DNA from: Planktotalea sp. | Lineage (GTDB): Bacteria; Pseudomonadota; Alphaproteobacteria; Rhodobacterales; Rhodobacteraceae | Assembly (NCBI RefSeq): GCF_018607995.1 | Contig: NZ_JABBAL010000023.1 | Coordinates: forward strand, 248,001-312,000 | Reading direction: 5' to 3' | Length of the DNA: 64,000 nt | Shown here: positions 17,962 to 26,729 of the stretch, piece by piece | Position numbering within the stretch: the first letter of the stretch is position 1 | Layout of the letters: every line of letters begins with the position of its first letter | The notes under the pieces: model-generated | The model's input: the letters and a program-made list of their open reading frames with translations, nothing else | Databases searched by the model: none | Told to the model about the DNA's origin: nothing | Position numbers and translations under genes: made by a program

Positions 17962-18882
17962 TTGGCCAAAGACCGCGCACAAAGTGAAGATTTCACCGCC
18001 CCCCTCAAGCGATTGCTTTTGGGAGTCGTGTTCTTGTGCCTCTTTGCCATCTTCATGGTCTGGCGTATCGACAGCCCGCGTGTCGAGCGCTTTCGCCTTG
18101 CCGTGATTGACCGGGTTGTTCCTAATTTTGACTGGGCCATGGTACCTGTCACGGGCACCATCAATCTTGTGCGGGACTTTCAAAGCTACCAGCGGATCTA
18201 TCGACAGAACCAAGAATTGCGCCGTGAGCTCCAGCAAATGAAAAGCTGGAAAGAGGCCGCGCTTCAGCTTGAACAAGAGAATGCGCGCCTACTTGATTTG
18301 AACTCGGTCCGACTTGATCCGCGCCTGACCCATGTGACGGGCGTGGTTGTTGCCGATAGCGGATCACCCTTTCGCCAATCCGTTTTACTAAATGTAGGTC
18401 GTCGCGATGGCGTGCTTGATGGTTGGGCGACGATGGATGGGCTTGGCCTTGTCGGACGGATCTCAGGTGTTGGTGAACGCGCTTCGCGGGTAATTTTGCT
18501 CACAGACACCACAAGCCGCATTCCAGCAGTCATTCAACCTTCGGGTCAAAACACGATTGTTGTAGGTGATAATACGCGTTCTCCACCCGTTGATTTCTTG
18601 GAAAACCCTGATCTGGTTCGCCCAGGGGATCGTGTCGTATCCTCTGGTGATGGTGGTGTTTTTCCCGCAGGTTTGCTGATTGGCCAAGTCGCAAAAGATC
18701 CCGGTGGACGTTTACGCGTACGCCTGTCTGCGGACTATGAACGGTTGGAATTCTTGCGGGTCCTACGCAATTACGGCGCGGAGCGGATTGAAGACACCGG
18801 CAGGCTAATCCGGCCAGAGGCTCTTCCTTCAAATCCCGAAACACCCGCCCCTGAGCAAACGAGCGAGGCAAGCGATGGCTGA
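17962..18882 (+). CDS. mreC: rod shape-determining protein MreC (TTG start)
   Basis: Periplasmic elongasome scaffold that links MreB, MreD and the PBP2-RodA synthase. The product has 306 residues: a short cytoplasmic N-terminus, one membrane helix (LLLGVVFLCLFAIFMVW, about residues 18-34), a coiled coil (about 75-110, IYRQNQELRRELQQMKSWKE) and a beta-rich MreC domain (VTGVVVADSGSPFRQSVLLN onward), with a Pro/Glu-rich tail. The start is TTG at 17962, preceded by CGGAGAACGCC; no ATG is suitably placed before the membrane helix. Its 3' end overlaps mreD by 8 bases. Confidence 0.93.
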   Translation: MAKDRAQSEDFTAPLKRLLLGVVFLCLFAIFMVWRIDSPRVERFRLAVIDRVVPNFDWAMVPVTGTINLVRDFQSYQRIYRQNQELRRELQQMKSWKEAALQLEQENARLLDLNSVRLDPRLTHVTGVVVADSGSPFRQSVLLNVGRRDGVLDGWATMDGLGLVGRISGVGERASRVILLTDTTSRIPAVIQPSGQNTIVVGDNTRSPPVDFLENPDLVRPGDRVVSSGDGGVFPAGLLIGQVAKDPGGRLRVRLSADYERLEFLRVLRNYGAERIEDTGRLIRPEALPSNPETPAPEQTSEASDG

Positions 18883-19414
18883 ACAGCGCCCTGCCCGTGT
18901 TTGGGTGATGCGAAGCCTCTACATAGGCCTCTCCTTCTTCATCATCTTTCTGCATCTTTTGCCCTTAGCGACCAGCCCCTCGCGATGGTTCGCACCTGAC
19001 TTTTTGATGGCCTTCACCTTCGCATGGGCGATGCGGCGACCGGAGTATGTACCCGCCGTTTCTGTCGGCTTCATCATTCTGCTGGCTGATTTTCTGTTTC
19101 AACGCCCCCCCGGACTGCTCGCGGGTCTCATCGTTGTTGGTGCAGAAACCCTGCGCGCAAGATCAGTTGCAAACCGCGATATGCCCTATCTCGTTGAATG
19201 GATGAGCGTCGCAGGCGTGATGATCACCATCATCTTTGCGGAGCGGCTCTTCCTCGCAATCTTCTTTATTCCAGCGCCCTCGCTGAGTTTGGTCTTGATT
19301 CAGCTCGTAATGACCATAGCCTTATATCCACTCGTCGTGATGATTTCGCATTTCCTATTCAATGTGCGCAGACCAGCCCCCGGCGAAGTCGATGCATTGG
19401 GACATAGGTTATGA
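18875..19414 (+). CDS. mreD: rod shape-determining protein MreD
   Basis: A small integral membrane protein (179 residues) of the elongation complex. Several hydrophobic helices are visible: about residues 9-28 (SLYIGLSFFIIFLHLLPL), 38-50 (FLMAFTFAWAM), 60-75 (VSVGFIILLADFLF), 83-95, 110-135 and 140-165. Sequence conservation in MreD is low, so the call depends strongly on its place between mreC and mrdA and on the topology. It overlaps mreC by 8 bases and mrdA by 4 (ATGA), indicating translational coupling. Confidence 0.88.
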   Translation: MAEQRPARVWVMRSLYIGLSFFIIFLHLLPLATSPSRWFAPDFLMAFTFAWAMRRPEYVPAVSVGFIILLADFLFQRPPGLLAGLIVVGAETLRARSVANRDMPYLVEWMSVAGVMITIIFAERLFLAIFFIPAPSLSLVLIQLVMTIALYPLVVMISHFLFNVRRPAPGEVDALGHRL

Positions 19415-21354
19415 GACGTTCAGCCACTGAAACGACGCAAAGCGCCGCGAAAGTCACACGCCGTGGCTTGATCGTCGCTACCGCGCAAATGGGTTTTGTC
19501 GGAATTTTGGGTGCGCGTATGCGCTATATGCAAGTCGAGCAAGCGGATGAATTTCGCCTTTTGGCGGATGAAAACAGAATCAACATTCGATTGATTCCCC
19601 CTGCGCGCGGCCAATTGTTTGATCGAAATGGCGCTGTGATTGCCGAAAACGAACCGAGCTATCGCATCACTATGGTGCGCGAAGATGCAGGCGACGTGAA
19701 TACTGTGATCGGGCGGCTCTCGACATTGGTCGAGCTAGACGATGATGAGTTGAACCGCGCATTGACAGAAATGAACCGCAGTGCGCCGTTCTTACCTGTA
19801 ACAATCGCAGATCGCATTTCGTGGGAAGAACTGTCGCGCGTCGCCGCAAACGCCCCCGCTTTGCCAGGTGTCACGCCTGAGGTTGGCCTGTCACGTCGCT
19901 ACCCACTTGGATCAGCATTTGCGCATGTCGCAGGATATGTCGGCCCTGTTAGTCAACGTGATTTAGAGCGCATTGAAGATCCTGATCAGCTCTTGCGTAT
20001 TCCGAGATTTCAGATCGGCAAAGTCGGCGTAGAAGCAAAATACGAAGACCTGCTGCGGGGCAAAGCGGGCGCAAAGCGCGTCGAAGTGAATTCTATCGGT
20101 CGCGTCATGCGTGAACTTGATCGTCGTGAAGGCCAATCCGGTGCAAACGTACAATTGACTGTCGATCACAAGCTGCAAGACTATGTGCGAGCACGCCTTG
20201 GCGAGGAAAGCGCATCCGTTGTCGTTATGGATCTTAAGCGCGGTGATCTTTTGTCGATAGCCTCTTCCCCGACCTATGATCCCAACAAATTCGTCCGCGG
20301 TATATCCGTTGCAGACTATGCGTTCCTGCGCGACAATGATCATCGCCCTCTTGCCTCTAAAACGGTGCAAGATGCCTATCCCCCGGGATCCACTTTCAAA
20401 ATGGTGACAGCGCTTGCCGCGTTGGAAGCAGGCTTGATCACCGCGGGAGACACCGTGCATTGTCCCGGCCATTTGGAAATAAGTGATCGCAAATTCCACT
20501 GTTGGAAACGCGCAGGCCATGGTCACATGAATCTCGAGCTGTCTTTGCGCGAAAGCTGTGATGTCTATTACTACGACCTTGCCCTTAAAGTTGGCATCGA
20601 AAATATTTCCGCGATGGCGCGCAAGCTTGGACTCGGTGAAAAACACGATATACCCATGTCAGCCGTCGCCTCTGGCCTTGCGCCGACAAAAGATTGGAAG
20701 ATGCGTGCGCGCGGCAAAGAATGGGTTATCGGCGACACAGTCAACGCCTCTATCGGGCAGGGCTTTGTTCTGTCTTCGCCTTTGCAACTGGCTGTAATGA
20801 CAGCGCGTCTTGCGACGGGTCGCGATATAAAGCCACGTTTGATAAAAACAGTTGATGGCGTTTCGCAGCCCAGCGGCTTGGGCGCAAAGCTAGATATCAA
20901 CAAAAACAATCTGCGCAAGATCCGTAAGGCAATGTATGAAGTGTCTAACAACCGTCGCGGTACGGCTTATGGCAGTCGCATCATAGAAGATACGTTTCGA
21001 ATGGCGGGAAAAACCGGAACTAGCCAAGTGCGCAACATTTCCGCCGCAGAGCGCGCGCGTGGCGTGACGCACAACGCCGATCTCCCTTGGGAGCGTCGCG
21101 ATCACGGATTGTTTGTGAACTTCGCGCCTTTCGATAATCCAGAGATTGCTGTGGCCGTTGTCGTCGAACACGGTGGTGGCGGATCGACCGCAGCGGCACC
21201 CATCGCACGTGATGTCACCTTGCAAGCCCTCTACGGTGAAGATCCTCCTTTGGCTGCCTATCCAAACAAAGATCGCGGGCGTGTGCGGGCACAGCAGAAA
21301 CGATTGCGTGATTTGATCAGCGAAAGTGCCAGTGACGGAAATGGCCGCGCATGA
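19411..21354 (+). CDS. mrdA: penicillin-binding protein 2 (elongation transpeptidase)
   Basis: Class B monofunctional transpeptidase (647 residues) that cross-links lateral-wall peptidoglycan as the partner of RodA. A membrane anchor is near residues 20-40 (GLIVATAQMGFVGILGARM), followed by the dimerisation/pedestal domain (DENRINIRLIPPARGQLFDR). The transpeptidase domain has the active-site SxxK (YPPGSTFKMVTAL), the SxN-type SCD (RESCDVYYYD) and KTG (MAGKTGTSQV). The tail after the KTG box is short and basic. It begins inside the mreD stop and ends inside the rodA start (both ATGA), so the cluster is tightly coupled. Confidence 0.96.
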   Translation: MRRSATETTQSAAKVTRRGLIVATAQMGFVGILGARMRYMQVEQADEFRLLADENRINIRLIPPARGQLFDRNGAVIAENEPSYRITMVREDAGDVNTVIGRLSTLVELDDDELNRALTEMNRSAPFLPVTIADRISWEELSRVAANAPALPGVTPEVGLSRRYPLGSAFAHVAGYVGPVSQRDLERIEDPDQLLRIPRFQIGKVGVEAKYEDLLRGKAGAKRVEVNSIGRVMRELDRREGQSGANVQLTVDHKLQDYVRARLGEESASVVVMDLKRGDLLSIASSPTYDPNKFVRGISVADYAFLRDNDHRPLASKTVQDAYPPGSTFKMVTALAALEAGLITAGDTVHCPGHLEISDRKFHCWKRAGHGHMNLELSLRESCDVYYYDLALKVGIENISAMARKLGLGEKHDIPMSAVASGLAPTKDWKMRARGKEWVIGDTVNASIGQGFVLSSPLQLAVMTARLATGRDIKPRLIKTVDGVSQPSGLGAKLDINKNNLRKIRKAMYEVSNNRRGTAYGSRIIEDTFRMAGKTGTSQVRNISAAERARGVTHNADLPWERRDHGLFVNFAPFDNPEIAVAVVVEHGGGGSTAAAPIARDVTLQALYGEDPPLAAYPNKDRGRVRAQQKRLRDLISESASDGNGRA

Positions 21355-22490
21355 GTTATCTTGAATATACGGTCAAATCCGTACCAACCGGATTTTCCAA
21401 GTTCTGGCATCTGAACTGGGCATTGATCGTTCTCGTCACCACTGTCGCAGGCATCGGGTTTTTGATGCTCTATTCGGTTGCAGGTGGATCGTTTAGCCCT
21501 TGGGCGGAACCGCAAATCAAACGTTTCTTGCTGGGTTTTACCTTAATGCTGATCGTCGCGATGGTGCCCATTTGGTTCTGGCGCAATATCGCGGGCGTCG
21601 CTTATGGCGTGTCGATCATCTTGTTGCTCTACGTTGAATTTTTCGGAGCTGTCGGAATGGGCGCGCAACGCTGGATTAACCTTGGATTCATGCGCTTGCA
21701 GCCCTCCGAGTTGATGAAGATCGCTTTGGTGATGCTGCTCGCTGCCTATTACGACTGGCTGCCGCTTGCGCGCACATCGAAACCACAATGGGTCGCCATT
21801 CCGGTGCTGATCATCTTGTTGCCAACCATGTTGGTTTTGCGCCAACCCGACCTTGGCACCGCTCTATTGCTGATTTCTGGCGGGGGCTTACTGATGTTTA
21901 TAGCAGGCGTGCATTGGGCTTATTTTGCGGCTGTCGTCACCAGCGGGATCGGGCTTGTCGCAGCAGTCTTTCAAAGTCGAGGCGAGGATTGGCAGTTGTT
22001 GAAGGACTATCAGTTCCGCCGTATCGACACCTTCTTGAACCCCGCCAGCGACCCCTTGGGCGCGGGGTATCATATCACCCAAAGTAAGATTGCATTGGGA
22101 TCGGGTGGCTGGACGGGACGTGGCTTTATGCAAGGCACGCAATCGCGGCTAAACTTCTTGCCTGAAAAGCACACAGACTTCATTTTCACGACCCTCGCTG
22201 AAGAGTTCGGCTTTATCGGGGCCTTCTCCCTCTTGCTGTTGTATTTGCTAATCATTCTGTTTTGCGTGGTCTCCGCGATCAACAACAAGAACCGCTTTGC
22301 AGCGCTTGTCACGTTGGGTATCGCGGCCACATTCTTCCTGTTCTTTGCAGTGAATATGTCAATGGTCATGGGACTCGCCCCAGTAGTTGGCGTCCCCCTT
22401 CCTTTGGTGAGCTATGGAGGCTCTGCAATGTTGATTTTATTAATCGGTTTTGGCCTTGTCCAAAGCGCGCATGTACATAGGCCACGTTGA
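21351..22490 (+). CDS. rodA: rod shape-determining protein RodA (SEDS glycosyltransferase)
   Basis: A 379-residue polytopic SEDS-family protein that polymerises lipid II into glycan strands during elongation, together with PBP2. About ten hydrophobic helices can be read, beginning with WALIVLVTTVAGIGFLMLYS. Family signatures are MGAQRWINLGFMRLQPSELM (with the conserved QPSE), LVLRQPDLGTALLLISGG (RQPDLGTA) and PLPLVSYGGSAM near the C-terminus. The catalytic Asp of SEDS proteins lies in the large loop region after the QPDLG motif. The stop TGA overlaps the ghrA start by one base. Confidence 0.96.
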   Translation: MSYLEYTVKSVPTGFSKFWHLNWALIVLVTTVAGIGFLMLYSVAGGSFSPWAEPQIKRFLLGFTLMLIVAMVPIWFWRNIAGVAYGVSIILLLYVEFFGAVGMGAQRWINLGFMRLQPSELMKIALVMLLAAYYDWLPLARTSKPQWVAIPVLIILLPTMLVLRQPDLGTALLLISGGGLLMFIAGVHWAYFAAVVTSGIGLVAAVFQSRGEDWQLLKDYQFRRIDTFLNPASDPLGAGYHITQSKIALGSGGWTGRGFMQGTQSRLNFLPEKHTDFIFTTLAEEFGFIGAFSLLLLYLLIILFCVVSAINNKNRFAALVTLGIAATFFLFFAVNMSMVMGLAPVVGVPLPLVSYGGSAMLILLIGFGLVQSAHVHRPR

Positions 22491-23422
22491 TGGTGACGCA
22501 GGTTTTATTCGCCGCGAAGGAAGAGCGCTGGACTGAATATCAAGCGCCTTTGACCAGAGCACTTAAAGAGGCGGGTGTTGATGCTAACCTCGGCACAGAT
22601 CTGCTAAATGAAGATGTCGAGTATATCGTCTACGCCCCTAATTCGAGCGTGCAGGATTTTTCAGTTTTTCCTAAACTGAAGGTGGTCTTAAACCTATGGG
22701 CCGGTGTCGAAACCGTCGCCCCAAATAAAACCTTGAAAGCGCCGCTCGCTCGGATGGTGGACCATGGGCTAACCCAAGGCATGATCGAGTGGGTGACAGG
22801 ACACGTAATGCGCCACCACCTTGGCATGGATGCGCATATCTTCAATCCTGATCGCAATTGGCCCGGGGGCGCGCCACCTTTGGCCGAGCAACGGTCCGTT
22901 ACGATCTTGGGTCTAGGGGCTTTGGGCACGGCTTGCGCGCAGATGCTGACGCAGATCGGGTTTCCCGTAAGCGGTTGGAGTCGCAAGCAAAAAGACATTG
23001 AAGGCGTAGCCTGTTACAGCGGTAATGCAGGCTTGAAAACCGCGCTAAACGGCGTGGAAATAGTGGTTCTGTTACTGCCGGACACCCCCGCCACCGAAAA
23101 TGTTATGAACGGTGAAAGCCTTGGCTGGTTGGCCAAAGGTGCTACCATCATTAATCCCGGCCGCGGACCTTTGATTGACGATGATGCTCTGCTTGCAGCG
23201 CTGGACACGGGCCAAGTGGGGCACGCCACTCTGGATGTGTTTCGCATCGAGCCTTTACCACAGGATCACTCATATTGGACCCATCCAAACGTGACCGTCA
23301 CACCACATATCGCGTCTGAGACGCGCACATGGACCGCCAGCCAATGCGTCGCAGAAAATGTGCGGCGCGGCGAAGCGGGCGAGCCGTTCTTGCACCTCGT
23401 GGATCGCAGCGTCGGGTATTAG
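22490..23422 (+). CDS. ghrA: glyoxylate/hydroxypyruvate reductase A
   Basis: A D-2-hydroxyacid dehydrogenase (310 residues) that reduces glyoxylate and hydroxypyruvate with NAD(P)H. The N-terminal half is the catalytic domain (VVLNLWAGVETVA). The Rossmann motif is TILGLGALGTACAQM. Active-site elements include NPGRGPLIDDDALLAAL with the catalytic Arg, the Glu region FRIEPLPQDHSYW and the His region PHIASETRTWTA. Length and the WTHPNVTVTPHIAS segment match GhrA rather than long-form SerA. The ATG overlaps the rodA stop (TGATG), so it is probably read through from the cell-wall operon, though a role in wall growth is not implied. Confidence 0.9.
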   Translation: MVTQVLFAAKEERWTEYQAPLTRALKEAGVDANLGTDLLNEDVEYIVYAPNSSVQDFSVFPKLKVVLNLWAGVETVAPNKTLKAPLARMVDHGLTQGMIEWVTGHVMRHHLGMDAHIFNPDRNWPGGAPPLAEQRSVTILGLGALGTACAQMLTQIGFPVSGWSRKQKDIEGVACYSGNAGLKTALNGVEIVVLLLPDTPATENVMNGESLGWLAKGATIINPGRGPLIDDDALLAALDTGQVGHATLDVFRIEPLPQDHSYWTHPNVTVTPHIASETRTWTASQCVAENVRRGEAGEPFLHLVDRSVGY

Positions 23423-24210
23423 TGAAGCTTCGGCGGTTTGTTGGGATCAGAGCCTGGCGCGGCGCGCACAACCTGTTCGCGCACCTCGGCCTTTGGTAAC
23501 TCAAATCGCAGGCCAACCTTAGCCATCGCAGCCGCCATCGGGTCGCTGGTCTTAAAGAAGCCAACATCAATGCTGCCTGCTTCAATTCCTGAGAACGTCA
23601 AAGCCTCGCCAGCCGCAGTCGCGAGCGCAGTTTCCGCACCCTCAAGCGCACCGACTAAGCCTAACAAATGCCCCTGACGCCCACCTTCATAGTGGACAGC
23701 GACGAGATAAGCGTTGCTTGCGAGACCCGCAGCACTCGCTAATTTAGCGTCGAGCGCAGTGAGGAGTTCTTCGGGTAAACCCTTGGGCGCATAAAACTCT
23801 TGCGGCATTTCTTCCACCTCATCAGGACGATGATCCAACGTATCACAAAGCCAACTCACCGCTTCTGGCGGGATCAACATTTGCGATGATGCGACTTCCA
23901 GATTGATCCCAAGGCCAATCCCCTGCCCAGCGAGTATTCGCGCGACAATCCGGCCAGAAAGTGCCGCATAGGGTGCAGGCTTACCGACGAATTGTGCAAG
24001 ACGTTCGATGCGATCAAACACGAGAACGAAACTGGCATCACCAAGATCAAAAATCTCTGGATTGATCTGATCACCGTCAGCTTCTTTGGTAAGCAAAAGA
24101 AACAACTCATTGTCCGCCAACCGCTCATAAAACCTTAGACGCGCGGCGTCGTCATTGGGTGCGTCCTCCATCGCAGCATGTGCGATGTCCAAGCTTGTTT
24201 CTTCGCTCAT
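23419..24210 (-). CDS. SseB-family protein
   Basis: A 263-residue soluble protein with an N-terminal SseB domain (residues about 20-130: RFYERLADNELFLLLTKEAD, FVLVFDRIERLAQFVGKPAP, YAALSGRIVARILAGQGIGL). The C-terminal part is alanine-rich and less typical (GLVGALEGAETALATAAGEA). SseB domains occur in proteins of diverse, mostly unknown roles, including secretion chaperone-like and rhodanese-linked contexts; no function can be read from the sequence. The stop overlaps that of convergent ghrA by 4 bases, and the start overlaps the upstream UDG-family gene by 4 bases, so these two minus-strand genes are coupled. Confidence 0.8.
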   Translation of the reverse strand: MSEETSLDIAHAAMEDAPNDDAARLRFYERLADNELFLLLTKEADGDQINPEIFDLGDASFVLVFDRIERLAQFVGKPAPYAALSGRIVARILAGQGIGLGINLEVASSQMLIPPEAVSWLCDTLDHRPDEVEEMPQEFYAPKGLPEELLTALDAKLASAAGLASNAYLVAVHYEGGRQGHLLGLVGALEGAETALATAAGEALTFSGIEAGSIDVGFFKTSDPMAAAMAKVGLRFELPKAEVREQVVRAAPGSDPNKPPKLH

Positions 24211-24800
24211 CTTAACACCTCTCGAACGCGTGCACGCAGCACGGGCAGTAAGTCCACTTCAAACCACGGATTTTTCTTCAGCCATGCGGTATTGCGCCAT
24301 GAAGGATGCGGCAAGGGAAAAACCGACGGCGCGTGGCTTTGCCACTCCATGACTGTTTGCGTGACTTTGGGCGCACCGCCCAAGTGCCATTTCATCGCAT
24401 AGCCCCCGATCAACAGCGTCAGTGGCACTGGCCCAAGAGCATCCATCAAAGGGCCGCGCCAAGATTTCGCGCAAATCGCAGGGGGCGGGAGTTCGCAGCC
24501 TTTTGCGTTGTAGCCCGGGAAACAGAAGGCCATGGGGGCGATAGCAAGCTTGCTTCGATCATAAAACGTGGCTTCATCCAGCCCAAGCCAGTCACGCAAC
24601 CGATCTCCAGAGGGATCCGTAAAGGGGCGACCGCTTTCATGAACACGCGCACCCGGCGCTTGGCCCGCAATCAAAATGCGCGGTTTTACGCCATTCGCAG
24701 AAACCCAAAGCACAGGGCGCGGGGCATGATGGGTCGCAGTTTTCGCAAAGCTATCCGCGCATAACTGACATTTTGCGATATCTTGAAGAAGCAATTTCAT
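24207..24800 (-). CDS. uracil-DNA glycosylase family protein
   Basis: A 197-residue protein of the UDG superfamily. Visible motifs are the water-activating segment ILIAGQAPGARVHESGRPFT followed by DPSGDRLRDWLG, and the DNA-intercalation segment PLPHPSWRNT. An N-terminal CQLC pair (KCQLCADSF) suggests a possible metal site, but only two of the Cys needed for a family 4 or 5 FeS cluster are obvious. The assignment is to the generic uracil-DNA-glycosylase-like family; substrate unproven. It overlaps the SseB gene by 4 bases. The 245 bases upstream (24801-25045) contain no gene that I can see; they are AT-richer and would hold promoters for both directions. Confidence 0.8.
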   Translation of the reverse strand: MKLLLQDIAKCQLCADSFAKTATHHAPRPVLWVSANGVKPRILIAGQAPGARVHESGRPFTDPSGDRLRDWLGLDEATFYDRSKLAIAPMAFCFPGYNAKGCELPPPAICAKSWRGPLMDALGPVPLTLLIGGYAMKWHLGGAPKVTQTVMEWQSHAPSVFPLPHPSWRNTAWLKKNPWFEVDLLPVLRARVREVLR

Positions 24801-25045
24801 CGGTGCGCAATTTAGAGGGACACGCCGTCACAACAAGCCCTATGACCGCAGTTTCACCACCCTATGCGCACCAATATCCGTCCAACTCGGAAAAATTTGG
24901 CTAAATTCCCTTACAAATCGCTCCCAATTACCCTCAAGCATTGAAACAATTATACATGATGTGACATACCGTCGACAATATCGGCACATAAAGAATGCTT
25001 AAGACACCCTATATGAAGTAGTGGTACGGCAGGCCGGATAGGAAA

Positions 25046-25882
25046 ATGTTAGAGTTCGAGAACGTCAGCAAGTCCTTTTGGGCGGGAACGCAGCGCAAGG
25101 TGATCCTTGATCGCATATTGTTTCGCGTGGAGCTTGGCCGCCCCATCGGCAATCTTGCGCCTAACGGCACAGGGAAAACGACCCTCGTGAACATGCTGGC
25201 CGGCCTGGAAAAGCCCGATAAAGGCGAAATTCGGCGTGACTGTAAGATCTCTTTCCCGCTTGGCTTTATGGGTGGTGTGATCACCAAACACACAGCCATG
25301 GAAAATTCGCGCTATATCGCGCGGCTTTATGGGCTTGATCCCGACTATGTCGAAGCGTTCTGTCGCTGGCTGTGTGGGTTGGGTGAGTACTTTGATCAAC
25401 CGCTAGGTATCTATTCATCAGGTATGCGCGCACGGTTCACCTTTGCGCTGCAACTCGCCGCATTGCTCGACAATAACCGCTCAAACCGGGCCAAAATTGT
25501 GGGTGCACAAGGCGATTTGAGTCGTTTCCACGCGCTGTTGGATCGCTTGAACGATCAGATGACAAATGCGTCGCAGGGTAAAAATCCATTAGCTAAATTA
25601 GCGGCTCAGATCCAGCTAGCACAGGCGGAAATGGCGACACGCGATATGCTTCTGGCCTCTGTCTTGGAGCAATTGGAGCAATTGGAGCAATTGGAGCAGA
25701 CCCGCCGCAAAGCCGCATCGCAAGCGCGCTACCTCACCCAAAGTATGGAGCCGTTGCCAAGCCAAGACCCATCATATCCGCGCAAGTTCGAGAACACTAT
25801 TTTGGCGTTTCTCGTTTTTGCCGGCATCTACCTTATGATCTCGCTTACAGCGTCGATCCTTCGCGAACAGGTATCATCCTAA
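25046..25882 (+). pseudogene. in-frame chimera of capsule-export KpsT (N-terminal part) and KpsE (C-terminal part)
   Basis: The 278-codon frame is open but joins two unrelated proteins. Residues 1 to about 140 are a KpsT-type ABC ATPase: Walker A PNGTGKTT (39-46), FPLGFMGGV and the signature YSSGMRARFTFALQLA (123-138). The protein then switches, with no Walker B or H-loop, to the end of a KpsE-type inner-membrane polysaccharide exporter: a coiled coil, SYPRKFEN and one membrane helix (about 251-273, ILAFLVFAGIYLMISLTASI). The normal order kpsT-kpsM-kpsE would give this by one deletion with junction near 25457-25480, removing the permease as well. ATP hydrolysis is not possible. Stop to kdsA start is 1 base, so the original coupling survives. 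Confidence 0.82.
25664..25699 (+). repeat. four tandem 9-bp units (TTGGAGCAA) in the KpsE-like coiled coil
   Basis: TTGGAGCAA occurs three times without a gap, followed by TTGGAGCAG, encoding LEQ four times in the coiled coil of the chimeric kpsT/kpsE frame. Each unit keeps frame, so expansions would lengthen the coil by three residues. It looks like recent slippage amplification. Confidence 0.85.
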
Positions 25883-25883
25883 T

Positions 25884-26717
25884 ATGAAAACTCTCGATAT
25901 CGGCGGCTTGTCCGTCGGCAACACTGCGCCCCTGACGATCATCGCGGGCCCATGCCAATTGGAAAGCGCAGATCACGCGCAAATGATTGCAGGCAAAATG
26001 AAAGAAGCCTGCGATGCGGTCGGTGCGCAATATATATTCAAAGCGTCTTATGACAAAGCCAACCGCACCTCCCTTTCGGGTGAACGTGGGTTGGGGATAG
26101 ATCAAGGCCTGAAAGTTCTAAGTGATCTCCGCAAGACGATGGGCGTGCCGATTTTAACGGACGTTCATAATGAAGTACAATGCCCCCTTGCCGCGGATGC
26201 GGTTGACGTGTTGCAAATCCCTGCGTTCCTTTGCCGTCAAACCGACATGCTTTTGGCCGCGGGTAATACAGGCGCTGTGATCAACGTCAAAAAGGGCCAG
26301 TTTCTGGCCCCTTGGGAAATGCCCAACATCGTTGCTAAGCTCGAAAGCACAGGTAACAAACGCATCATGCTAACAGAACGAGGCACGTCTTTTGGGTACA
26401 ACACCTTGGTGGCAGACATGCGCGGCCTGCCCCAAATGGCACAAACTGGCTATCCGGTGGTGATGGATGCGACCCATTCCGTGCAGCAACCCGGTGGTCG
26501 CGGAAAATCATCTGGTGGACAGCGTGAATTCGCGCCTGTGATGGCGCGCGCGGCAGTCGCTGTCGGCGTTGCAGCGGTGTTTATGGAAACGCATCAGGAC
26601 CCTGATAATGCCCCCTGTGATGGGCCTAACATGATTTATTTGGACCAGATGCCAAAAATTTTGAACACATTGATGAAGCTGGACGCAGTTGCGAAAGCCA
26701 ATCCCGCAGAGATTTAA
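25884..26717 (+). CDS. kdsA: 3-deoxy-8-phosphooctulonate synthase (KDO-8-P synthase)
   Basis: Condenses phosphoenolpyruvate with D-arabinose 5-phosphate to KDO 8-phosphate, used for lipopolysaccharide inner core and some capsule linkers. The 277-residue TIM-barrel protein shows LTIIAGPCQLESADHAQMIA, YIFKASYDKANRTSLS, VPILTDVHNEVQC, QIPAFLCRQTDMLLA and VVMDATHSVQQPGG, all typical of KdsA. The Cys-containing GPCQLES segment may indicate a metal-dependent form, but that is inference. It begins one base after the kpsT/kpsE chimera and is followed 12 bases later by the phosphomannomutase pseudogene; it is the only intact gene of this envelope cluster. Confidence 0.95.
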   Translation: MKTLDIGGLSVGNTAPLTIIAGPCQLESADHAQMIAGKMKEACDAVGAQYIFKASYDKANRTSLSGERGLGIDQGLKVLSDLRKTMGVPILTDVHNEVQCPLAADAVDVLQIPAFLCRQTDMLLAAGNTGAVINVKKGQFLAPWEMPNIVAKLESTGNKRIMLTERGTSFGYNTLVADMRGLPQMAQTGYPVVMDATHSVQQPGGRGKSSGGQREFAPVMARAAVAVGVAAVFMETHQDPDNAPCDGPNMIYLDQMPKILNTLMKLDAVAKANPAEI

Positions 26718-26729
26718 GAGAAGCGTATC

